The notes under the pieces: generated by a model
Seen by the model: the letters and a program-made list of their open reading frames with translations, nothing else
What the model was told of the DNA's origin: nothing
Database searches by the model: none
Assembly: GCF_025466085.1 (NCBI RefSeq)
Contig: NZ_JANLOD010000068.1
Span: 1 to 64,000 of the forward strand
Length of the DNA stretch: 64,000 nt
DNA from: Pseudomonas sp. 14P_8.1_Bac3
Lineage (GTDB): Bacteria > Pseudomonadota > Gammaproteobacteria > Pseudomonadales > Pseudomonadaceae
Reading direction: 5' to 3'
Shown: positions 16,717 through 23,900 of the stretch, piece by piece
Layout: every line of letters begins with the position of its first letter
Numbering within the stretch: position 1 is the first letter of the stretch
Program-made: the position numbers and the translations under genes

Positions 16717-17142
16717 ATGTGGCAACAGACTCTGATTACCCTGCGGGCAAGGCCCCGGGGCTTTCATCTGGTAACGGACGAGTTACTCGCCGGCCTGCCT
16801 GAACTCAAGGCGTGCCGGGTCGGTCTGTTGCATTTGTGGCTGCAGCATACCTCGGCGTCGTTGACCATCAACGAGAACGCCGATCCGGCGGTACGTCGCG
16901 ACTTCGAACGATTTTTCAATCGTCTGATCCCACAAGGAACAGACGGCTACGAGCATAACGACGAAGGCCTGGACGACCTCCCGGCGCACTTCAAGGCCAG
17001 CGTACTTGGCTGTCAGCTCAGTTTGCCGATTTCGGCAGGCCGACTGGCGCTGGGCACCTGGCAAGGCGTTTATCTGGGCGAGCACCGTGATCATGGCGGT
17101 GCCCGTAAAGTCCTCGCCACCTTGCACGGTGAAGGGGCATGA
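16717..17142 (+). CDS. YjbQ family protein (secondary thiamine-phosphate synthase activity)
   Basis: 141 residues from the ATG at 16717, which follows GTGCGGAG; a start nine codons upstream is possible but lacks a ribosome site. Family marks: LRARPRGFHLVTDEL, LWLQHTSASLTINENADPAV, HNDEGLDDLPAHFKAS and GTWQGVYLGEHRDHGG, which hold the conserved histidines, acidic residues and glycine turns. YjbQ of E. coli has weak thiamine-phosphate synthase activity; its real role is unsettled. It sits between amtB and sutA, as in P. aeruginosa (PA5286). Confidence 0.9.
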   Translation: MWQQTLITLRARPRGFHLVTDELLAGLPELKACRVGLLHLWLQHTSASLTINENADPAVRRDFERFFNRLIPQGTDGYEHNDEGLDDLPAHFKASVLGCQLSLPISAGRLALGTWQGVYLGEHRDHGGARKVLATLHGEGA

Positions 17143-17244
17143 ACCGCTGGTGATCAGCGGCTGTTGATTTTTTTCCGGCAGCCTTCGACAGACGGCGAAG
17201 CTGGGCTATAACTAATCTGCTTTTCGCAAGTCATGAGGTAGAAC

Positions 17245-17568
17245 ATGAGCGACGATGATCTGGAAAACGACGACCTCGAAGTAGGCGACGACGACGAAAC
17301 CGAAGAAGGTCTGGAAGCAGCGACGGACGAAGTCGTTGAAGACGACGGCGGTGAAGCGCCCGTTCCGACCGCCAAAGGCAAGGCCAAGGCTGCGGTATCG
17401 GTCGATGAGCTGCCGAGCGTCGAAGCGAAGAACAAGGAACGCGATGCCTTGGCCAAAGCCATGGAAGAGTTTCTGGCCAAGGGCGGCAAGGTGCAGGAAG
17501 TGGAGGCCAATGTGGTCGCCGATCCTCCCAAGAAGCCTGATAACAAGTACGGCAGCCGGCCTATCTAA
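17245..17568 (+). CDS. sutA: RNA polymerase-associated regulator SutA
   Basis: 107 residues, very acidic at the N-terminus (MSDDDLENDDLEVGDDDETE), a helical middle (KNKERDALAKAMEEFLAKGG) and a flexible tail (KKPDNKYGSRPI). This is the layout of SutA, a small Pseudomonas protein that binds RNA polymerase and raises housekeeping transcription, especially of ribosomal genes, during slow growth. In P. aeruginosa it also follows the yjbQ homologue. It is followed by its own terminator. Confidence 0.9.
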   Translation: MSDDDLENDDLEVGDDDETEEGLEAATDEVVEDDGGEAPVPTAKGKAKAAVSVDELPSVEAKNKERDALAKAMEEFLAKGGKVQEVEANVVADPPKKPDNKYGSRPI

Positions 17569-17587
17569 GCGCCTGCCCTTGCTTGCT

Positions 17588-17619
17588 GAAAAAGCCCGCC
17601 GTCGCTGCGGGCTTTTTCA
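17588..17619 (+). terminator. Terminator after sutA
   Basis: GAAAAAGCCCGC / GCGGGCTTTTTC stem, loop of about 7 bases, T-rich on both sides, so it could act in both directions. Confidence 0.88.
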
Positions 17620-17653
17620 TGGGCGAATCAACGGTATCGGGTTTGCGCAGGCC

Positions 17654-17747
17654 CCTGTGGGAGCGGGCTTGCCCGCGAAGAGGTCATCACATTCAAAATC
17701 AATGTCCGCTGGCCTGCCGCTTTCGCGAGCAAGCCCGCTCCCACAGG
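17654..17747. repeat. REP pair
   Basis: Facing arms CCTGTGGGAGCGGGCTTGC and GCAAGCCCGCTCCCACAGG, about 55 bases apart, immediately before the end of the minus-strand HAD gene. Confidence 0.9.
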
Positions 17748-17754
17748 TTTTGTG

Positions 17755-18462
17755 TCAGGCTGAGATTGCATTCCACCGCGCCAACAACGCCGGCAATTCG
17801 GTCAGGCTGGCAATCTCCGCGTCTGGCAAACGATCGGCTTCCCACACATTGCCCGCCGGGTTGAACCAGATTGCCCGCAACCCCGCCTGCTGCGCCCCGG
17901 CAATGTCATCACCCGGATGATCGCCGATGTGCACCGCGGTCTCGGCGGTCGCACCGCCACGTTGCAAGGCTTCATGAAACAGTCGCGCATCCGGTTTGGC
18001 GATGCCGATGTCTTCGGCACACAGCGCGAACTTGAAGTAGTCCGCCAGCCCTAACCGGCGTACGTCGGCGTTGCCGTTGGTGACCACGCCCAGGGCGAAA
18101 TGCCTGGCCAGCGCCTCCAGTGTCGGTTCGACGTCAGGGAACACTTCGATCTGATGCCGCGCATGCAGAAACACTTCAAAACTCTTGTCGGCCAGATCCG
18201 ACGCCTCGCCATGGTCGTAGCCGGCCTCTTCCAGCGCATGGAACAGGACGCGGCGGCGTAGCGCGCTGATGCGGTGTTTCAGCTGCGGCTCCTTGCTCAG
18301 GATGCGCTCGCGAATCGCCCACAAATGCTCCACCGGCACCGCGCCCAGATTCGGCGCGTGTTCGGTCAGCCATTCACGCAGTACGGCTTCGGCGCTGACG
18401 ATCACCGGGGCGGTGTCCCACAGGGTGTCGTCGAGGTCGAAGGTGATCAGCTGGATTGTCAT
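17755..18462 (-). CDS. HAD-family phosphatase (YigB-like)
   Basis: 235 residues. HAD motif I FDLDDTLWDT has the catalytic D9 and D11; VTNGN gives motif II, AKPD motif III, and HIGDHPGDDIAGA motif IV. The cap is a helical C1 type. By sequence and position (next to xerC) it matches E. coli YigB, an FMN phosphatase, and PA5281. The start overlaps the end of xerC by 4 bp, so the two are translationally coupled. The natural substrate here is inferred only. Confidence 0.88.
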   Translation of the reverse strand: MTIQLITFDLDDTLWDTAPVIVSAEAVLREWLTEHAPNLGAVPVEHLWAIRERILSKEPQLKHRISALRRRVLFHALEEAGYDHGEASDLADKSFEVFLHARHQIEVFPDVEPTLEALARHFALGVVTNGNADVRRLGLADYFKFALCAEDIGIAKPDARLFHEALQRGGATAETAVHIGDHPGDDIAGAQQAGLRAIWFNPAGNVWEADRLPDAEIASLTELPALLARWNAISA

Positions 18463-19358
18463 GAATCATCGCCCTTAATGCGTTTGGCCCGTGGATGGGC
18501 ACTGTCATAGACCGTCGCCAGGTGCTGGAAGTCCAGGTGGGTGTAGATCTGGGTGGTCTTGATGTCCGAGTGGCCGAGCAGTTCCTGCACGGCGCGCAGG
18601 TCTTGGGAAGACTCCAGCAAGTGACTGGCAAAGGAGTGGCGCAGCATGTGCGGGTGCAGGTTCTGCCCCAACTCGCGCTCGCCAGCCGCCTTGACCCGCA
18701 CCTGGATCGCCCGGGGCCCGAGGCGCCGGCCCTGCTGGCTGACAAATACCGCGTCATCGGCCGGGTTGGTCAACGCGCGCAATGGCAACCACAACTCCAG
18801 CGCTTCGCGGGCCTTTTTGCCCACCGGTAGCAACCGGGTCTTGCTGCCTTTGCCGAGCACCTGGACCATGCCGTCGGCCAGGTCCAACTGATCGAGATTG
18901 AGCCCGGTCAGCTCCGACAAGCGCAAACCCGAGGAATAGAACAGCTCCAGAATCGCCTGGTCCCGACGCGCCAGGAAATCATCCTCCACCGCACCTTCGA
19001 GCAACTGCAGCGCGCGGTCCGTGTCGAGGGTTTTTGGCAGTCGGCGTTCGCCTTTCGGCGGCGCCAGGCCATTGGCTGGATCGTGATCGCACAGGCCTTC
19101 GCGGTTCAGATAATGGTAGAGCCCGCGCACGGCCGAGAGCAGGCGTGCCAGGCTGCGGGACGACTGTCCCTGGGCGTGCAAGCGAGCGATCAGGCTGCGC
19201 AGGCGCTGGATATCCAGCGCGGCCCAGCTGCCGATGTTCTGTTTGACGCACCAGCCCAGCACTTTGTCGAGGTCGCGGCGGTAGGCGTACAGCGTATGCG
19301 GCGACACCTGCCGCTCACTGCGCAGGTGTTCGCAGTAAGCGTCCAGTTGCCGTTCCAC
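18459..19358 (-). CDS. xerC: Tyrosine recombinase XerC
   Basis: 299 residues. N-terminal SAM-like core-binding domain (1-100) and catalytic domain with the full set R146, K170, H237, R240, H263 and the nucleophile Y272 (QIYTHLDF). With XerD it resolves chromosome dimers at dif. In fluorescent pseudomonads this gene was first named sss for its part in root colonisation and phase variation. It lies two bases after the DUF484 gene and overlaps the HAD gene, in the conserved dapF-DUF484-xerC-HAD operon. Confidence 0.96.
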   Translation of the reverse strand: MERQLDAYCEHLRSERQVSPHTLYAYRRDLDKVLGWCVKQNIGSWAALDIQRLRSLIARLHAQGQSSRSLARLLSAVRGLYHYLNREGLCDHDPANGLAPPKGERRLPKTLDTDRALQLLEGAVEDDFLARRDQAILELFYSSGLRLSELTGLNLDQLDLADGMVQVLGKGSKTRLLPVGKKAREALELWLPLRALTNPADDAVFVSQQGRRLGPRAIQVRVKAAGERELGQNLHPHMLRHSFASHLLESSQDLRAVQELLGHSDIKTTQIYTHLDFQHLATVYDSAHPRAKRIKGDDS

Positions 19359-19360
19359 GA

Positions 19361-20086
19361 TCAGCGTACCGAGCGCAGCGAGCTGTTGACCCGTGGCAGT
19401 ACACGGCCCATGACTTCGGCGATGTAGCTCAGGAACAGCGTACCCACCGAGCTTTTGTAGTGCTGCGGATCGCGGCTGGCGATGGCCAGGATGCCGTGGA
19501 TGCCTTGATGGCTGATCGCGACGACGGCGGTGGAGCCGATCTGCTTGCGTTGCTCTTCGCCGAACAGGAAGTCCAGTTCATGCTCACGCAGACTCCCGCT
19601 GATGCTTTTGTCTTCCGAGAGCAGACCGCCGATGGCCGTTTGCGCATCGGCGTGGGTCACCCAGCGGCCGACCGGCATCGGGTTGTCCCCCAGCAGGATC
19701 AGGCTCACGAAAGGCACTTGGAAATCCTGACGCAGACTGTCTTCGACGCTGATCACCACGTCTTCCAGGCTGGCAGCGTCCATCAGCGCAAGGATCAGGC
19801 GACGGGTCTTGTCAAACAGGCGATCGTTGTCCCGGGCCACGTCCATCAAGTGCGACAAGCGATGCCGCAGCTCGATGTTGCGGTCGCGCAGGATGGTCAT
19901 CTGGCGCTCGACCAGCGAAATGGTGTCGCCACGCTGGTGCGGAATGCGCATGGCCGGCAGCAGTTCTTCGTGCTCGACGAAGAAGTCCGGATGAGCCTCC
20001 AGGTACGCGGCAATCGCCGCCGCCTCAAGGCTTTCGGAAGGTGATTCGTCGGGCTGTCGGGCGGGAACCTGGGGCTTGTCGGTCAT
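19361..20086 (-). CDS. DUF484 family protein
   Basis: 241 residues. Starts MTDKPQVPARQPDESPSESL, then AAYLEAHPDFFVEHEELLPA and a helical stretch (LVERQMTILRDRNIELRHRL), followed by a GAF-like domain (about 100-235). The gene always sits between dapF and xerC in gammaproteobacteria (E. coli yigA region). Its biochemical role is not known. The spacing of 13 bp from dapF and 2 bp to xerC shows one operon. Confidence 0.9.
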   Translation of the reverse strand: MTDKPQVPARQPDESPSESLEAAAIAAYLEAHPDFFVEHEELLPAMRIPHQRGDTISLVERQMTILRDRNIELRHRLSHLMDVARDNDRLFDKTRRLILALMDAASLEDVVISVEDSLRQDFQVPFVSLILLGDNPMPVGRWVTHADAQTAIGGLLSEDKSISGSLREHELDFLFGEEQRKQIGSTAVVAISHQGIHGILAIASRDPQHYKSSVGTLFLSYIAEVMGRVLPRVNSSLRSVR

Positions 20087-20099
20087 GGGTTTGACTCAC

Positions 20100-20930
20100 T
20101 CAAAGACGCACTTGTCCTTCGTACACTCGGACTGCCGGGCCGGTCATCACAACCGGTTGGCCTGGGCCTGCCCATTCAATGGACAGGCGCCCGCCGGGCA
20201 GGTCGATCAATAGCGGCGAATCCATCCACCCCTGGCTGATCGCGGCCACTGCTGCAGCACACGCGCCGGTGCCGCAGGCCTGGGTTTCCCCGACGCCGCG
20301 TTCCCAGACGCGCAACTGCGCGCGGTTCCGGTCGATGACCTGGAGAAAACCGACGTTCACTCGCGCGGGAAAGCGCGGGTGATGTTCGATTTTCGGCCCC
20401 AGTTCATGCACCGGTGCGTTGTTGATGTCGTTGACCCGCAGCACGGCGTGGGGGTTGCCCATCGACACGGCGGCCAGTTCAACCGATGTGCCGTCGACGT
20501 CCAGCGAGTAGCTCGCCGCCTGGCTGTCGGCGATGAACGGGATGTCGGCCGGCACCAGGCGCGGTGCACCCATGTCGACGCTGATCTGGCCGTCGCTGCG
20601 GATGTCCAGTTGGATAATGCCACTTTTGGTTTCGACGCGAATCTGCCGTTTTGCGGTCAGGCGCTTGTCGAGCACAAAGCGGGCGAAACAGCGCGCGCCG
20701 TTGCCGCACTGCTCCACTTCGGAGCCGTCGGAGTTGAAGATCCGATAGCGGAAATCCACGTCCGGGTTGCTCGGCGCCTCGACGATCAGCAACTGGTCGA
20801 AACCGATGCCGGTGTGCCGATCGCCCCATTGCTTGGCGTGTTTGGGCAGGATGTGCGCGTGCTGGCTGACCAGGTCGAGGACCATAAAGTCGTTGCCCAG
20901 GCCGTGCATCTTGGTAAAACGCAGCAGCAT
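20100..20930 (-). CDS. dapF: Diaminopimelate epimerase
   Basis: 276 residues from the ATG at 20930, whose ribosome site GGAG is formed by the end of lysA. An upstream in-frame ATG at 20963 lies inside lysA. The two catalytic cysteines are C75 (EQCGNGARCF) and C219 (QACGTGACAA). It converts LL- to meso-diaminopimelate for peptidoglycan and lysine. Four bases separate it from lysA, the next enzyme of the pathway. Confidence 0.96.
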   Translation of the reverse strand: MLLRFTKMHGLGNDFMVLDLVSQHAHILPKHAKQWGDRHTGIGFDQLLIVEAPSNPDVDFRYRIFNSDGSEVEQCGNGARCFARFVLDKRLTAKRQIRVETKSGIIQLDIRSDGQISVDMGAPRLVPADIPFIADSQAASYSLDVDGTSVELAAVSMGNPHAVLRVNDINNAPVHELGPKIEHHPRFPARVNVGFLQVIDRNRAQLRVWERGVGETQACGTGACAAAVAAISQGWMDSPLLIDLPGGRLSIEWAGPGQPVVMTGPAVRVYEGQVRL

Positions 20931-20934
20931 GGTT

Positions 20935-22182
20935 TTACTCCGGCAGCAGGCTTTCGCCAGCAAACAACTCGGCTACCGTCTCACGGCGACGCACTTCGAA
21001 TGCCTGATCACCGTCCACCAACACTTCGGCGGTACGGCCGCGGGTGTTGTAGTTGGAACTCATGACAAACCCATAGGCGCCAGCGGAATGCACCGCCAGC
21101 AGGTCGCCTTCTTCCAGGGCCAGCTGACGGTCCTTGGCCAGGAAGTCGCCGGTCTCGCAGATCGGCCCGACGATGTCGTAGGCGCGAGCCGCGGTGTCCC
21201 GTGGGCGCACGGCGGTGACGTCCATCCAGGCCTGGTACAGCGCCGGGCGGATCAGGTCGTTCATGGCCGCGTCGACGATGGCGAAGTCTTTGTGTTCGGT
21301 GTGCTTGAGGTACTCCACCTGGGTCAGCAGCACGCCGGCGTTGGCGACGATGAAACGGCCCGGCTCGAACACCAGTGCCAGGTCACGACCGTCGAGACGC
21401 TCGCGCACGGCTTTGATGTAGTCGGCGGCCAGTGGCGGCTCTTCATCGCGATAACGCACGCCCAAACCACCACCGAGATCGATGTGGCGCAGGTAGATGC
21501 CGCAATCGCCGAGGCGGTCGACCAGGCCCAGCAGGCGGTCGAGGGCATCAATGAATGGCGGCAGGGTGGTCAGTTGCGAACCGATGTGGCAATCGACACC
21601 GACCACTTCCAGGTTCGGCAGCTGCGCGGCGCGGATGTACACGTCTTCGGCGTCGGCAATGGCGATGCCGAACTTGTTCTCTTTGAGACCGGTGGAAATG
21701 TACGGATGGGTGCCGGCATCGACGTCCGGGTTCACGCGCAACGAGATCGGGGCGCGAACGCCCAGTTCGGCGGCGACCACCTGCAGCCGTTCCAGCTCAT
21801 CGGTGGATTCGACGTTGAAGCAGTGGACGCCGACTTCCAGGGCGCGACGCATGTCGTCACGGGTCTTGCCGACGCCGGAGAACACGATCTTGTCGGCGCT
21901 GCCGCCAGCGGCCAGCACGCGCTCCAGCTCGCCACGGGAGACAATGTCAAAACCGGCGCCGAGACGCGCCAGGACATTCAGGACACCCAGGTTGGAGTTG
22001 GCCTTGACCGCGTAGCAGACCAGGTGCGGCGTGCCAGCCAGCGCATCGGCGTATGCCAGGTACTGGGCTTCGATGTGGGCTCGGGAGTAGACGTAGGTCG
22101 GCGTGCCAAAGCGTTCGGCGATGGCGGACAGGGCAACCCCTTCCGCGAACAGCTCGCCGTCACGGTAGTTAAAAGCGTCCAT
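20935..22182 (-). CDS. lysA: Diaminopimelate decarboxylase
   Basis: 415 residues, normal length. The PLP lysine is K60 in CYAVKANSNL; the glycine-rich phosphate loop region (DLGGGLGVRY) and the substrate motif ICETGDFLAKDR with its cysteine are present. It makes L-lysine from meso-diaminopimelate. lptM precedes it by 9 bp and dapF follows by 4 bp, in one operon. No LysR-type lysA activator lies next to it, unlike in enterobacteria. Confidence 0.96.
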   Translation of the reverse strand: MDAFNYRDGELFAEGVALSAIAERFGTPTYVYSRAHIEAQYLAYADALAGTPHLVCYAVKANSNLGVLNVLARLGAGFDIVSRGELERVLAAGGSADKIVFSGVGKTRDDMRRALEVGVHCFNVESTDELERLQVVAAELGVRAPISLRVNPDVDAGTHPYISTGLKENKFGIAIADAEDVYIRAAQLPNLEVVGVDCHIGSQLTTLPPFIDALDRLLGLVDRLGDCGIYLRHIDLGGGLGVRYRDEEPPLAADYIKAVRERLDGRDLALVFEPGRFIVANAGVLLTQVEYLKHTEHKDFAIVDAAMNDLIRPALYQAWMDVTAVRPRDTAARAYDIVGPICETGDFLAKDRQLALEEGDLLAVHSAGAYGFVMSSNYNTRGRTAEVLVDGDQAFEVRRRETVAELFAGESLLPE

Positions 22183-22191
22183 GGCGTTCCC

Positions 22192-22374
22192 TTATTGGTA
22201 GACGTCGTGCTTGTGAGCCTTCGACGGCTGCTTTTGCGAGGACTGCGCCTGCTCGGCAGGGTCCTGTTTATCGTCGGGCAGGTACAGCGGGCCTTTTTGA
22301 CCACAGGCCGACAATAAGCTGGCGAAAGCGACGAGCGAAGCAAGCGCAGCAAGGGAAGAGATCAGGCGCTTCAT
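22192..22374 (-). CDS. lptM: LPS translocon maturation lipoprotein LptM (YifL/LppL)
   Basis: 60 residues with a lipoprotein signal ending LLSACGQKGPLYLPDD. The GQKGPLYLP block right after the lipid cysteine (24) is the signature of LptM, which helps the LptD-LptE translocon to form its native disulfides. In P. aeruginosa the same gene was called lppL and precedes lysA, as here. The tail is short, polar and ends HKHDVYQ. Confidence 0.9.
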   Translation of the reverse strand: MKRLISSLAALASLVAFASLLSACGQKGPLYLPDDKQDPAEQAQSSQKQPSKAHKHDVYQ

Positions 22375-22493
22375 GGCGAAATCCTTGAAAATACGTTAAT
22401 TGCGCCGGAGTATACCGGCCACCCGGCGGATTGCCTATGCGATGGGGCTCCCGTCCGGCGGGGGTTGCGCGATACCTGTCGGCGCCGGTCAAC

Positions 22494-22588
22494 CCCTGTG
22501 GGAGCGAGCCTGCTCGCGATGGCGGTGTGTCAGCGGCCATAATGCCCGATGGACTGGCGTAATCGCGAGCAGGCTCGCTCCCACAGGG
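22494..22588. repeat. REP pair between lptM and cyaY
   Basis: Facing arms CCCTGTGGGAGCGAGCCTGC and its complement ending CTCCCACAGGG, about 50 bases apart, inside the 308-bp divergent gap. It separates the promoters of the two genes; I see no other feature in this gap. Confidence 0.9.
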
Positions 22589-22682
22589 AACGGTTGCTGG
22601 TCGTTATCCTTTGCAATCACCGGGGCTCGGCCGTATCTTGCGGCGCTTGAGCGTGAGTAGACACTTTTTGAGGTTTGCCGTA

Positions 22683-23015
22683 ATGAGTTTGACCGAAGCC
22701 CGTTTCCACGATCTGGTCGATGCCACCCAGCAATCGCTGGAAGATATTTTCGATGAGAGCGACCTCGACATCGACCTTGAGAGCTCGGCCGGTGTGCTCA
22801 CCGTCAAGTTCGAAAACGGCAGCCAGTTGATCTTCAGCCGTCAGGAACCCCTGCGTCAGCTGTGGCTGGCGGCGGTGTCCGGTGGTTTCCACTTCGACTA
22901 CGACGAAGAAAGCGAACGCTGGATGTGCGACAAGAGCGAGGAGCAGCTCGGCGAGATGCTCGAGCGCATCGTCAAGCAACAGGCCGGTGCTGAATTCGAC
23001 TTCGAAGGTCTGTGA
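22683..23015 (+). CDS. cyaY: Iron donor protein CyaY (bacterial frataxin)
   Basis: 110 residues. The first helix is highly acidic (FDESDLDIDLESS), the iron-binding ridge of frataxins, and the conserved sheet segment LWLAAVSGGFHFDYDEESE is present. CyaY binds iron and tunes IscS activity during iron-sulfur cluster assembly. It lies upstream of cyaA as the name suggests. A DUF1289 gene starts 4 bp after its stop, so the two are cotranscribed. Confidence 0.94.
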   Translation: MSLTEARFHDLVDATQQSLEDIFDESDLDIDLESSAGVLTVKFENGSQLIFSRQEPLRQLWLAAVSGGFHFDYDEESERWMCDKSEEQLGEMLERIVKQQAGAEFDFEGL

Positions 23016-23019
23016 GATC

Positions 23020-23247
23020 GTGACCCAGCCTGCACCCGTTCGTCCGCCCAAGCCGCTCTACAGCAATGTCAGCACGGCGGTGCCTTCGCCGTGCAGCGGC
23101 GTGTGCCGGCTGGATGAACAGAAGGTCTGCCTCGGGTGTTTTCGCCATGTCGAAGACATCCGCGAGTGGCGTTCGGCCGATGATGAGCGCCGCCGGGTGA
23201 TATGCGCCCAGGCCTCCAATCGCAAGCCCCCGGCCCATCCCCTGTAG
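23020..23247 (+). CDS. DUF1289 family protein
   Basis: 75 residues from a GTG at 23020, four bases after the cyaY stop. The signature is SPCSGVCRLDEQKVCLGCFR followed by EDIREWRSADDERRR, four cysteines that could bind metal. Function unknown. Its TAG stop is part of the CTGTAG that starts the following REP, so the C-terminus (RKPPAHPL) may have been changed when the repeat was inserted. Confidence 0.85.
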   Translation: MTQPAPVRPPKPLYSNVSTAVPSPCSGVCRLDEQKVCLGCFRHVEDIREWRSADDERRRVICAQASNRKPPAHPL

Positions 23248-23343
23248 GAGCGAGCTTGCTCGCGATGGGCGTTAACGATGACAAGGGCCGCCAGCATGAG
23301 CGCGGCGTGTTCACGTTCTTCGCGAGCAAGCTCGCTCCTACAG
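23242..23343. repeat. REP pair overlapping the end of the DUF1289 gene
   Basis: Facing arms CTGTAGGAGCGAGCTTGCTC and its complement, the right arm ending CTCCTACAG. The first six bases encode the last codon and the stop of the upstream gene. Confidence 0.9.
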
Positions 23344-23415
23344 AAAATGGCCTGGCTTGTATATTTATTGAGCTGTGATAGTGTCCGGGTACGCCTCAAC
23401 CCATCGAGGTTCGTG

Positions 23416-23452
23416 AAAACCCCGCCTTTTTCTGGCGGGGTTTTGCTTTTTT
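23416..23452 (+). terminator. Attenuator-like terminator in the rnk leader
   Basis: Stem AAAACCCCGCC / GGCGGGGTTTT, loop of 7 bases, then GCTTTTTTC. It lies only 30 bp before the rnk start and at least 70 bp after the previous gene and REP, so it sits within the probable rnk leader. A predicted Pseudomonas rnk leader attenuator is a known Rfam-type family, which I recall but could not check. Confidence 0.7.
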
Positions 23453-23481
23453 CGTGCAGAAGAAAGGAGTCTGCCCTGATC

Positions 23482-23892
23482 ATGACCGCACCTTCCATCA
23501 CCCTTACCCGACTGGACGTGCAACGTCTGGAACGCCTGATCGACAGCCTGGACGACACGCTGCCGGGCGTTATCGCGCTGCAAACCGAACTGGATCGCGC
23601 CGATACGCTGGTCGGTCACGAAGAGGTGCCTGCCGATGTCGTGACCATGAACTCCAAAGTTCATTGCCGTGAAGAAAGCAGCGGCAAGGACTATCACCTG
23701 ACGCTGGTCTACCCCAAGGACGCCAACGCAGACGAAGGCAAGATTTCCATTCTGGCGCCTGTCGGCAGTGCCCTGCTGGGGCTCAAAGTGGGCCAGCACA
23801 TCGATTGGCCCGCACCGGGCGGCAAAACCCTCAAGCTGACCTTGCTTGAAGTCGAATCGCAGCCGGCCAATGGCGGCGACTTCCCGGAATAA
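23482..23892 (+). CDS. rnk: Regulator of nucleoside diphosphate kinase (Rnk)
   Basis: 136 residues: an N-terminal helical coiled part (TRLDVQRLERLIDSLDDTLP) and a GreA/GreB-like C-terminal domain (ITLVYPKD-type strand, ISILAPVGSALLGLKVGQHI). Rnk binds RNA polymerase near the secondary channel; in Pseudomonas it affects nucleoside diphosphate kinase and alginate. The ATG at 23482 follows AAAGGAG. The preceding terminator suggests control by attenuation. It converges on cyaA with an 8-bp gap. Confidence 0.93.
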   Translation: MTAPSITLTRLDVQRLERLIDSLDDTLPGVIALQTELDRADTLVGHEEVPADVVTMNSKVHCREESSGKDYHLTLVYPKDANADEGKISILAPVGSALLGLKVGQHIDWPAPGGKTLKLTLLEVESQPANGGDFPE

Positions 23893-23900
23893 TCTCTCCC

